This document shows positions 31,757 to 40,694 of a stretch of 64,000 bases of DNA, piece after piece; the first letter of the stretch is position 1, and each line of letters opens with the position of its first letter. The notes below the pieces were generated by a model. It ran no database searches. It had not been told where the DNA came from and saw only the letters and a list, made by a program, of their open reading frames with translations. The DNA is from Rhineura floridana. Taxonomy: Eukaryota; Chordata; Lepidosauria; Squamata; Rhineuridae. The stretch lies in contig NC_084480.1 in NCBI RefSeq assembly GCF_030035675.1, positions 285,410,394 through 285,474,393 on the forward strand, written 5' to 3'. A program made the translations under genes and the position numbers.

Positions 31757-31862
31757 ACTGACAGTGTGATCCTATTTGTGTTTACTCAGAAGTAAATCCC
31801 ATTGTGCTCAATGGTGCTTACTCCCACATAAATGTGCATAGGTTTTGTTCCACTGTGCTGTA
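31757..31862. mobile_element. 'GTTTACTCAGAAGTAA' short repeat
   Basis: 'GTGATCCTATTTGTGTTTACTC', AGAAGTAAATCCCATTG and CTTACTCCCACATAAATG match copies at 43430, 45010 and 58770. The two halves are partly complementary. Confidence 0.7.
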
Positions 31863-31864
31863 AC

Positions 31865-32550
31865 ACCAATCTCGAATGCTTAAATATTCTGTGTTCATGT
31901 CTGACATGTTTATTTCCCAGCAAAGAATCTAATCATTTACACTAAAAACTTCACCTTTTTCCATTTACAGCTATAGCATGCTTCCTGAGCAAGAGTTTTA
32001 TGATGCCAACAATCCTAGGCTCAAGACTGCAAATGTTTCCAGTGGTTGTTGGCTAGCAAGGCCTAGTCTGTAAGACAAAGGGTCTGTTGGCAACCTGCAG
32101 ATGTATGTGTTGTTTAATGAGGCCCATGTTATAAGGGATCCAGTGTTAACCTAAAAGTGGGACCTACTGGGAACATTTCATATGCAGGTCCCATTGAAAA
32201 GACCGGGAGCTGCACAAGAATTTACATTCATTTTCCAAATTCATTGTGACTTGTGCAGGAAGATATTCCTAGCGGTTTGTGCCTTGACTTAGCACAGAGA
32301 ACAAGTTGTTCAACATTGCTTTGCTTCTGCTGTTGCCTTGATTTTGGCAAAAAGAAATTGACATGTTTTAGTTTGCTACCAGCAGTGTAAGGCATCCAAC
32401 TCTAGCTGCTGTCTTAGCCACTGCAAACATGTGGCCTAACCTAGTTGGTTACCTAGCCATTTTGAGTTGCACAACCCATCTATAAGTGGTGTGATGATTG
32501 TAAAGCGCAGCTGGGGTGCAGGGGCTAGAGAAAGTGAACAGGGCTAAACT
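31865..32550. other. unrecognised non-coding DNA
   Basis: Nothing recognised. Confidence 0.4.
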
Positions 32551-32552
32551 GC

Positions 32553-32765
32553 ACAATGCTACATAAGAAGAGCCCTGCATATCTAGGGCAGCATTCTGTT
32601 CTCACAGGGTCCAACCAGAAGACTATGGAAAGCCAGAAAGTAGGACCTAAGCGCAACAGCACTCTCACCTGCTGCCATTTCCAACAACTGGTATCCAGAG
32701 ACATGCTGCCCCTGACAATGGAGGTGGAACATGGCTCGTAACAACTGAAAGCCTTATCATCCATG
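32553..32765 (-). mobile_element. L3/CR1-like LINE 3' UTR
   Basis: 'CATAAGAAGAGCCCTGCATATC', 'GCAACAGCACTCTCACCTGC', 'CAACTGGTATCCAGAGACATGC' and GACAATGGAGG occur in the same order as the complement of 16790-17050. Confidence 0.8.
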
Positions 32766-32904
32766 TAACATTGTTCACAGAGCTTTCAGAACTTGTGATG
32801 AGGTAAACATCATCAAACTAAACCAATGGATTTAGTTATCTATAAATAACATTCATGCGGTTCTTATTTTTGCTTTGGAAACCCCCAAAGTGACTTAAAA
32901 ACAC

Positions 32905-33225
32905 AGAAAGATGCATTCTACCAAGTCAGACCATTTGTCCATCTAGCCTAGGGATGGGGAATCTGTGGCCTTCCAGATGTTGTTGGACTCCAACTTTCAT
33001 CAGCCCCACCCACGAGTATGGCCAATGGCCAGGGTTGATGGGAGTTGTAGTCTAGCAACATTTGAAGGACCACAGGTTGACCACCCCAGTCTAGTCCAAT
33101 ATTGTCTATTCTTTCTGGCAGTGGCTTTCCAGGCTCTTGGGCAGAATAGGGTCTTGTGGGCCATCCTGTCTATTTTCTTCCTTTATGAAGGAAATCCAGA
33201 GCTAAACCATTCTCAACAGATGCCT
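32905..33225 (-). mobile_element. tRNA-derived SINE split by a foldback MITE
   Basis: The left part 'CAAGTCAGACCATTTGTCC' to ATCTAGCC and the right part GTCTAGTCCAATATTGTC to 'GGCTTTCCAGG' together give the 3' region of the SINE at 52293. The tRNA head is not recognisable beyond about 33180. Confidence 0.7.
32949..33088. mobile_element. hAT-like foldback MITE nested in the SINE
   Basis: Starts TAGGGATGGGGAATCTGTGG and ends GGACCACAGGTTGACCACCCCA. Flanks ATCTAGCC (32941-32948) and GTCTAGTC (33089-33096) match at 6 of 8. Typical CCAACTTTCATCAGCCCC core. Confidence 0.75.
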
Positions 33226-33260
33226 GTCCAGCATCTGCTTAAAGGGAGGGAGGCGAGAAC

Positions 33261-33840
33261 ATGGCAGAAGCGGAGTGAACGATTTGTACGCTGAGTGGGT
33301 GGAAGAATCATTTCACAGCAATGGAAAGTGAACCGAGCACAACAACAGGTTCTACGTGCACAACAACCATCACCACCACATCTTCCCCGTCCCGTACATA
33401 GCCACCTCAGATATCTGTCTATAGCGGTGCAGATCGGCATGCTGTGCAGGTTATTCAGCAGGTCTTGCATCGTCCCTCTAGCTCAGCAGCACAGTACCTT
33501 CAGCAGATGTATGCACCTCAACAGCAGCATCTAATGTTACAAACTGCTGCTTTGCAACAGCAGCATTTGAGTAGCACTCAGTTCCAGAGCTTGGCCAGCG
33601 TCCCACAGGCAAACCTGTCAGGTGGGAGGCAGTGCGCATCCCCCAATGGCAGTGTCACTCAGCAGTCAAGCATGTCAGAGACCTCAATTAATCTCTCTGC
33701 TTCTCCTACACCTGCGCAGCTAATAAGCCGTTCACAGACCTCCAACACTAGTAGCAGCAGTCTTACCCAACAGACCATGCTGTTAAGGAGCACCTCTCCT
33801 GCTCTGACTGCAAGCCAGGCTCAGATGTACCTCTGAGCTC
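33261..33840 (+). pseudogene. PHC3: PHC3 (polyhomeotic homolog 3) processed pseudogene, 5' part
   Basis: PHC3 is a subunit of the Polycomb repressive complex 1. The frame begins MAEAE, as in vertebrate PHC3, and continues HFTAMESEP, PPQISVYSGADRHAVQVIQQ, the Q-rich QYLQQMYAPQQQHLML, LQQQHLSSTQFQSLASV, SVTQQSSMSETSINLSASPT, QLISRSQ and LTASQAQMYL. It follows the family with no introns, so it is a retrocopy. Damage: a TGA six codons in, with about 24 extra bases after MAEAE; TAG after SPSRT; TGA where AQMYL should continue with R. Homology stops at about residue 190, so the zinc-finger and SAM domains are absent. No promoter or poly-A tail is recognised. Confidence 0.92.
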
Positions 33841-33847
33841 AAATGCC

Positions 33848-34180
33848 ATGGGCAATACAGAGTCTGTCCCGCTTGAAGTAGCAATGCGCAGCAGCTTTAG
33901 CAGCAGCTTTAGCAACTGCATCCCAGGCGTCCCTCCACTGGGTCAGTTGTATGTGAAGACTTTGTGCATGAAGAGTATTGAACTAGAACAAGCCACCCAG
34001 TTCTGCCATTACATTTACTGGATATCCAAGGAAAAGACCATCCCAGATGGGTACATTGTCACTGGCCACTGTGAGTCTGTAGTCCTTCTCAGACCAGTTG
34101 TTGCAGCAGCACAAGGACTACTGTGCTCAGACACAAAATCTACCTCTGATCTGAAACAGCAACAGAAGACCCACTTTTAA
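33848..34180 (+). other. open frame of 110 codons after the PHC3 homology, unrecognised
   Basis: Begins MGNTESVPLEV and contains IELEQATQFCHYIYWISK and IPDGYIVTGHCESVVLL, which look protein-like, but I cannot place them in PHC3 or another family. It could be an alternative PHC3 transcript end, another retrocopied transcript or chance. It is followed by a LINE tail, not a poly-A tract. Confidence 0.3.
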
Positions 34181-34234
34181 TACATCCTTGCCTTTACTCC
34201 CAATTTATTTATTTTATTTTAGTTAGTTAATTAT

Positions 34235-34417
34235 GTGAATGTAGTTAATTAAAATTAACTGTGACATTTGTTGTTTTATTACTGCTGTTGTATTATTTTA
34301 TTATGAAATTGTTTTTTGCTTTTGTTGTAAGCCACTTTGAGCACAATTTTTTTTGTAAGTCACTTTGAGTTCCATTTTGGAAAAAAGCTAGTAATAAATA
34401 TAATAAATAAATAAATA
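34235..34417 (+). mobile_element. L2/CR1-type LINE 3' tail
   Basis: 'GTTGTAAGCCACTTTGAGC' repeated as 'TTGTAAGTCACTTTGAGTTCC', then (AATAAATA)n. The near-repeat may reflect an internal duplication of the tail. Confidence 0.65.
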
Positions 34418-34690
34418 CCTCTAGTGAAGGAGAGCATACCACCTCCAGTGGCAATCTGTTCCACTGTCCAACAGCACTTACCATTAGGCAGTTTCTCCTA
34501 AAATCGGCTTCCTTGCAATTTCTACCCATTAAGTCATTTCTTGCTCTATGAAGCAAGAACAAATCTGTTCCATCTTTTATGTGATAGCCTTTCAGATATT
34601 TGAAGACCACTATTATGTCTCCCCACTATCATGTTTGTCCTCTTCTCCGGGGTAACCTATGTGCTTCCTCAATGTAAAATACATTTAACC
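34418..34690 (-). mobile_element. CR1 LINE, 3' coding end
   Basis: Read antisense: LKGYHIKDGTDLFLLHRARN, then VGQWNRLPLEVVCSPSLEVF, the C-terminus typical of CR1 ORF2 (WNRLP..V..SPSLE.F). It is 5'-truncated, with one open frame of about 105 codons. Confidence 0.85.
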
Positions 34691-34855
34691 ATTTCCATCT
34701 GACCACATTAAAGAAGACAGATGGAAGATGGAAGCCATGTCTGTGCTGTGTAGTTATACAACATATGAAAATTTTGTCCATGGCAGTGAATCTCTGTGAC
34801 CTCTTTAACACTTGCCAGATCATCACTTGACACTGCAACAGTCATCATTTGATGC

Positions 34856-35297
34856 TAGGAATGAGGGAGAAATTTGATTCAGTTTGCATTTAAAGCCGAA
34901 TCTATCAAATTCGTGCTTTCTAAAGCAACAGGAGAACCAAAACACAGCCATCCTTCAAAATTTTATTTGTCTGAATTTTGCAATACAGTTCTCAAACCAA
35001 ACAATGTTTACAAAAATGCATATATTAGGGGGAAATGTGCATAATAATGAATATATTAGTGAAAATAACATAAAATGCATTATCTCAGGAGAATATGTTT
35101 GCAAAATATGTACATTAATCAAAACGGCAAACAAAAGTCTGTTTATTAGGAGAAATGTGCCCTAAAATACTGAAGAATAGTCATGAGAATTATTTTAAAA
35201 CAATTTGCAAATTGCTGCAGAAATGTGGAGAACCCAATCCAAGAACAGACAAATGAGAAATTGAGAGAAGTGAAACTGACAGATCCTTCCATCCCTA
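34856..35297 (-). mobile_element. AT-rich hAT-like element, copy 4
   Basis: Reverse orientation. Starts TAGGAATGAGGGAGAAATTTG and ends GATCCTTCCATCCCTA. Flanks TTTGATGC (34848-34855) and CTTGCTGC (35298-35305) match at 6 of 8. Repeated 'AATGCATATATTAG'-type units inside. No transposase. Confidence 0.8.
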
Positions 35298-35305
35298 CTT
35301 GCTGC

Positions 35306-36245
35306 TGCTGCAGTCATCAAGAGATAAATATTAATATGTGAAAATCCATTTAGGTGGGAGCAAAACTCTTCATATCCATCAATGGAGAGGAGCAGTTTGG
35401 CCATTCTTTGTAGTTGAGCAATATATTAGGTTTATGCCATTAAAAAGGAGCTTGCAACTGGCCCCAGTGAATTAAACGCAGGCGTTGGTAGATGCCTAAC
35501 ATTTCATTCCCTCGCATCTGTGGTAGGTTATATTTAGACAAATTGCTAAACATTTCAAGATTTATCCAAATCAAACATCCAGACCTTTTGAGGTTCCCTC
35601 ATCAATGGAAATATAAGGTTTGCCTGACTTCATTTAGAATAAACACAGAACCAAAACACAAAGCCCTGGGGAACTGCTGCTGCTTAGTCTGGGTATCCTC
35701 GGACTGGTGGAGTCAGGATTTTTCATAACTGAAAGTGGGCAACTAAATCAAACAACATTTAAAAATAAATTTTTAATTTCCTGGAGCTTCTTGGGAATCA
35801 ATGGACTGCCCTGCCCCCTAGCAATGGCGCTACTTGTTTCTGGATTTAAATAAAAATGTAACTAATATGAGGCATTCAAGGGCATTATTTTTTAAAAAAA
35901 GGTAAAAGCTAGGATAGAAAGGACATGCAGTTTGCAAAAGGGAGGAAAACCATCCAGGCATGAGTTGTGTAACAGAAGGTAGAAAGTAAGGGCTGATTTG
36001 GTCATTACTTAAAGGTCTTTATGTCCACTGCATGGTACTCCCCATGCGGATTCTGCAATATGCAATATCACTCCCACCCCTGGCTGCCTTCCCATTTTTA
36101 AGTAGCAGAAAGACAGTGGCTTTCTCTCCAACACAGTAAATCAGAAACATATTTGGGAGGGGGGGAAAGCCCAGTGCCAGAGAACAAAAGTGGGCTTTGC
36201 CACTCCCCTAAACTGGCCTTGTGTTCTGCCACCCACTTCAATCTC
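35306..36245. other. unrecognised non-coding DNA
   Basis: No repeat family or exon recognised. Confidence 0.4.
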
Positions 36246-36249
36246 TCAA

Positions 36250-37224
36250 GCCATATTTGCACTATACATTTAAAGCAGTGTCATATCACTTTAAACAGTC
36301 CCACCTTGCTCCAAAGAATCCTGGGAAGTGTAGTTTGTGAAGGGTGCTGAGAGTTGTTAGAAGATGGCTATTCCCCTCACAGGGCTGCAGTTCCCTGAGT
36401 TCTCTGGGAAGAGGGAGTGATCAAGAAACCACTCTGGAAAATTGTAGTTCTGTGAGGAACTGGGGGTCCTTAACAACTCTCAGCACCCTTCAACAAACTA
36501 TAGTTCCCAGTATTCTTTGGGGGGGAACCATGACTGTTTAAGGGACCACTGTAATCCATGCGCTGGTAACCTCCAGGCTGGATTACTGCAATGCGCTCTA
36601 TGTGGGGCTGCCTTTGGGCCTGGTTTGGAAGCTCCAGCTGGTTCAAAATGTGGCAGCCAGCCTGCTGGTGGTGCATGGCTGACAACATGTGACACAATTG
36701 CTAAAACTTCTGCACTACCTGCGCATCCACTGTTGAGACAGGTTCAGGGCCCTTGTATTAATTTACAACGTCCTCAACAACTTAGATCCAGGGCACCTTA
36801 GGGCACCTCAGCTCAATCACTGAGCTTATCTACCAGAGCATCATTGATCATCCCCACAAGTTGGCGAGGCTCACTTTCTGTTTGGTGAGGCTCATCTTCT
36901 CATTACCTTCTGTTCTGATTTTTAAACCCCTTCTGAAAACTTGTTTATGTCACCAGGCATATGCAGGAATTTGAGATAATATCTTTCTGTAATAGTTAAT
37001 TGATTTCTTATTTTAAATTTTTATATGGTTTTATTCTGTGGTCATATATGTTGTAAGCCCCTTAGATATATATTTTTAAATGAATAGGACTATATAAATA
37101 TTTTTATAAATAAATAAAAACTGCTTTGTGAGGTCTGCATGAAAAGTGGTTTATAAATGCCTTTAATAAATAAGAAAAATAAAGTGCTATCATAGTACTT
37201 GAAATGTGTGGTGCAGATGGGCCT
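36250..37224. mobile_element. Harbinger-like foldback MITE split by an L2
   Basis: The left part runs from AAGCCATATTTGCACTATACA to CCATGACTGTTTAA (36545). The missing right end appears at about 37180-37224 as AAAGTGCTATCATAGTACTTG and GTGCAGATGGGCC, the complement of the family start. The L2 between them therefore inserted into the MITE. Confidence 0.8.
36546..37178 (+). mobile_element. L2-clade LINE 3' end nested in the MITE
   Basis: Coding end with RLDYCNALYVGLPLGLVWKLQ-type sequence ('GGATTACTGCAATGCGC', 'TATGTGGGGCTGCC') near 36580-36660, then a damaged C-terminus, an AT-rich UTR and two (AATAA) tails (37108-37120 and 37163-37175). Strongly 5'-truncated. Several stops and frame changes. 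Confidence 0.8.
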
Positions 37225-37258
37225 CAGTTTCAGCAAGTAATCCGTTCTTACTTTAAGG

Positions 37259-37573
37259 CAGGGGTGGCTAGTCCCCAATCTGGAGGCCTGATCCCGTTCT
37301 CAAACAAATGTTTCTGGCCTACTAAGATCTCACTGATTTTAGAGGTGGTGGGAGCAAGAAGAATAAAAATTAAGGTAGACACAGTCCTTGGATGGGCAGA
37401 GTTGCTTTTGCTTGTGTCCTCTGTGGGTATCCTGTGTGCTTGCATGTGATAGTGTATGTGTGCGACAGGGTGGTCACACCCACCACTGGCACATGACCCC
37501 ACCTCCAAGGGCTGGACAAGGGTGAATGTGGCTCTTGGGACAAACAAACAAACAAAAGTTTTAGCCACCCCTG
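37259..37573. mobile_element. hAT non-autonomous element with perfect ends
   Basis: Perfect 12-bp inverted repeats CAGGGGTGGCTA and TAGCCACCCCTG, with a perfect 8-bp duplication CTTTAAGG (37251-37258 and 37574-37581). 315 bp, no coding capacity. With both ends and the duplication unmutated, it is probably the youngest-looking small hAT in the window. Confidence 0.93.
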
Positions 37574-37603
37574 CTTTAAGGAGACGTGCTAGGCTGGCTC
37601 ACT

Positions 37604-37725
37604 AGGCAAGGGATAGCCAACATGGTGCCCTCCAGATGTCACAGACCATCATGGTCCATTGACAGGACTTATGGGAACTGTAGACCAGGAACATCTATGG
37701 AGGGCACTACATTGGCTAACCCTGC
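37604..37725. mobile_element. hAT-like foldback MITE, decayed
   Basis: 'CAACATGGTGCCCTCCAGATG' on the left and 'CATCTATGGAGGGCACTACATTG' on the right. The core is altered. Confidence 0.7.
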
Positions 37726-37729
37726 ACTA

Positions 37730-38534
37730 AGCCATTACCAAAGGATTGTTTCCTTTGAATACATGTAATTCAGCCCTTGTCAAAGCCTGTAGTTGGTTTA
37801 CAGCCTCCCACATGCATACAGGTAAACAGAGGACTATGCAAGGATCATTAAAACAAAATATATACACGCACAAGATACCAGATGGGCAATTCCCTGCTGT
37901 ATTAATTCCCCCCTCTCCCTGCCTCTTGGTCTCTTGAGGTAGTAGAAAAGCACTTAACTTAGGACTGAGTGCATGTCGCTGTGTGGAATAATTGTACCAT
38001 CTTGAGTCTCACCATGCTGCACTGACATAACAGGCAGTGCACATATAACATGTGAGCTGCTGCACCAGTGCAAGTGTTTTGGAGATCACTCTGGGGCTCA
38101 GAGAAAGAGTTGCTGTTGTTTTGTCCCAGCAATAAAGGCAACCAAAAATCAGAGCAATCCAATGACTGTGTGCCATACACGCAAACACATGTTTGTGTTC
38201 ATAGCAGTGATGACACTGCTTCCCATTCTGTAGTAATTATTATTATAAGGGGCATTTGATTGGGCTTCCTGGAGAGAAGATCTACTCTCATTCCTTTTCT
38301 GGGTGGCATCTTGTGAGAAATGTGTTTCTTGAAGCCTTTTACACTTATCACTAATATTGCTTCCAGATGAAATCAGAGGAAACTGGGAAAAGGGGGGCGT
38401 AGATTGTTTTTAGTGAGTTCTTCTCCCTTTGGAGTGTTCAAGGAAGCAAGGTTATTTATTCCCTAGGTTTTACAGCCAAACCAGATTTGAATACTTCAGT
38501 TAGAAATTCTTGCCCAGAGCCTAAAGGACAGCTT
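37730..38534. other. unrecognised non-coding DNA
   Basis: Nothing recognised. Confidence 0.4.
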
Positions 38535-38537
38535 AGA

Positions 38538-38622
38538 AATCTATTTATTATTTATTTATTCATTCAATATTATTTATTAGTTTTATATCCCACCCTTCCT
38601 ACCAGAAGGAGCTAGGCTGACT
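38538..38622 (-). mobile_element. L2 LINE 3' tail
   Basis: (TTTA)n with 'TTTTATATCCCACCCTTCC' and CAGAAGGAGCTAGG is the antisense L2 terminus (compare 16400-16432). Confidence 0.7.
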
Positions 38623-39020
38623 TAGTGATGCTTTACTGTAACTGAGCATGAATTGTGCGATCCTGCACATGTTTACTTGCAACGAAGTGTTCAGAGGGCT
38701 TAATCCCAAGTAAACTGTGCATTACATATGGCCTCTAATCCATATCAACCTTCAATAAAGCCCTAACGTAAACAAGGTTTTAGTTCTGTGGTGTATTCAG
38801 GCACACACAGTGAATTAATACTCTTAAGCACAACTAAGCCTCCAGCTTCTCACTTCTCTCTTCTTCCCTTGGCCTACAAGAAACTGTGCTACAAGTTTTT
38901 GTTAAGAACCCTGCCAGAAGCCTGTACACAATCCTGTGAATAAACCAGTTAGGTTACCTGAATTCCATATACAAGGTTCAATAGACAATACAAATTTGAG
39001 AAGCTAAGGAAGAGCTAGCC

Positions 39021-39138
39021 CAGAGCTTGGAAAAGTTTCTTTTTTTTGAACTACAACTCCCATCAGCCCAATCCAGTGGCCATGCTGGCAGGGGCTGATG
39101 GGAGTTGTAGTTCAAAAAAGTAACTTTGCCAAGCTCTG
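39021..39138. mobile_element. near-perfect hAT foldback MITE (hairpin), copy 2
   Basis: CAGAGCTTGG at the left and CCAAGCTCTG at the right, flanked by a perfect 8-bp duplication AGCTAGCC (39013-39020 and 39139-39146), which assigns the family to hAT. The arms run through CTACAACTCCCATCAGCCC almost to the centre. Same family as 28600-28713. Confidence 0.93.
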
Positions 39139-39146
39139 AGCTAGCC

Positions 39147-39475
39147 TTGCCATAAACTATTTGCCACCTCTCACTTCAACTAAGCTGCACTCCCAGATTG
39201 CATTTGTTGAACTCCCAAATAGACTTCTGCCTGCCACTCTTCCCTCAAAATACAAATCTGGTGGCCTAGTTTTTAATGCTTGATTAGAAAGGAAATTCTG
39301 AAGGAGTCTCCCTGTTCTGCCCTATTCTGAAGGAGTCTCCATAGTGACAGAGTGGTGATGGTATTATATCTCAGCGCAGGGTTGTGTGGCAATGACCCAC
39401 AAGGAGGCAGATAAATAGAGATGCATGGTTCCACGTGCATATTGTGTGCTTTGACAGGATCATGTGTTCTCTCAG
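39147..39475. other. unrecognised non-coding DNA
   Basis: Contains a local repeat of 'TTCTGAAGGAGTCTCC' at about 39296-39341. Otherwise nothing recognised. Confidence 0.4.
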
Positions 39476-39516
39476 CCCAATCATATGCAAGTTTACTCAG
39501 AAGTTGAGTTTACTCC

Positions 39517-39577
39517 AGGGATGGAGAGTTTGCAGCCCTCCAGATGTTGTTGGAGTCCAACTTTCATCATCCTTGAC
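39517..39577. mobile_element. foldback MITE left arm, cut by BovB
   Basis: 'GGGATGGAGAGTTTGCAGCC' and 'GATGTTGTTGGAGTCCAAC' are the usual left arm. The right arm is absent where BovB starts. Confidence 0.6.
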
Positions 39578-40265
39578 CATTTGTGCTTTCCTCTTTAACT
39601 ATCATCAGCATTAGTTTCAAATCATTACTGGTTTCTGCTAGTAGTATGGTATCGTCTACATATCTTAAATTATTGATATTTCTCCCTCCAATTTTCACAC
39701 CTCCTTCATCTTGGTCCAGTTTCGCTTTCCATATGATATGTTCTGTGTATACATTAAACAAATAGGGTCATAAAATACAACCGTCTCACACCCTTTCCGA
39801 TTGGGAACCAATAGGTTTCTCCATATTCTGTCCTTACAGTAGCCTCTTGTCCACAGTATAGGTTGTGCATCAGGACAATCAGATGCTATGGCACCATTTC
39901 TTTTAAAGCATTCCATAGTTTTTCATGATCTACACAATCAAAGGCTTTGCTGTAATCTATAAAGCACAGGGGGATTTCCTTCTGAAATTCCTTGGTCCGT
40001 TCCATTTTCCAATGTATGTTTGAGATATGATCTCTGGTGCCTCTTCCTTTTCTAAATCCAGCTTGGACATCTGGCATTTCTCGCTCCATATATGGTAAGA
40101 GCCTTTGTTGCAGAATCTTGAGCATTACTTTACTTGCATGGGATATTAAGGCAATAGTTCGATAATTACTGCATTCCCTGGGATCCCCTTTCTTTGCAAT
40201 TGGGATGTATATTGAATGCTTTCAGTCTGTGGGCCATTGTTTAGTCTTCCATATTTGTTGACAAA
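39578..40265 (-). mobile_element. RTE-BovB LINE, reverse-transcriptase segment
   Basis: Unlike the other BovB pieces this one carries the polymerase core. Read antisense: IPIAKKGDPRECSNYRTI, KILQQRLLPYM, DVQAGFRKGRGTRDHI, FIDYSKAFDCVDHEKLWNAL (first catalytic Asp), and after disrupted frames INNLRYVDDTILLAETSND (YVDD in place of YADD). At least one frame change separates 39886-40125 from 39567-39761. Both ends are truncated. Confidence 0.9.
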
Positions 40266-40311
40266 TGTGTGTCATCATACAATTACAAATATATGCACAC
40301 ACACCATAAGG

Positions 40312-40693
40312 CACAGGTGGGAGACCTTTTTCAGCCTAAGGGCTGCATTCTTTCATAGGAAGCCTTCCATGGGCCACATGCCAGCAGTGGATGGGGCCAG
40401 AAAGTGGGTGGAGCAATGGATGTGACTCTTTCCTTTATACAGTAGGCTAAATTCTAGCCACACATACAGGCAGACATATGTATATATCCGCCATCCAGAC
40501 AAGAATGAAGCATGATCACAGTTCTAGGACACATTCCAGCCAGGAAAAAGTACTTGAGGAGGATCTGGAGCAGGACCTGTGAGGGATGTGGCCTGGGGAG
40601 TGGGCATGACCTAGGAAGAGTTCCAGGGGCCACAAAAAAAAGGCCCAGAGGGCCGCATCTGGCCCCCAGTCCTGAGTTTTCCCATCAGCTCTG
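40312..40693. mobile_element. hAT non-autonomous element (CAGGTGGGAGACC type)
   Basis: Left 'CACAGGTGGGAGACCTTTTT' and right complement 'CAGAGCTGATGGGAAAACTC' resemble the ends at 28822. The interior contains the 'GGCCGCATCTGGCCCCC' block. No target duplication is clear. Confidence 0.65.
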
Positions 40694-40694
40694 G

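Noticed and set aside
33261-33840. PHC3 as an intact coding gene or real exon
   Set aside because: Several exons are fused without introns and three in-frame stops interrupt it.
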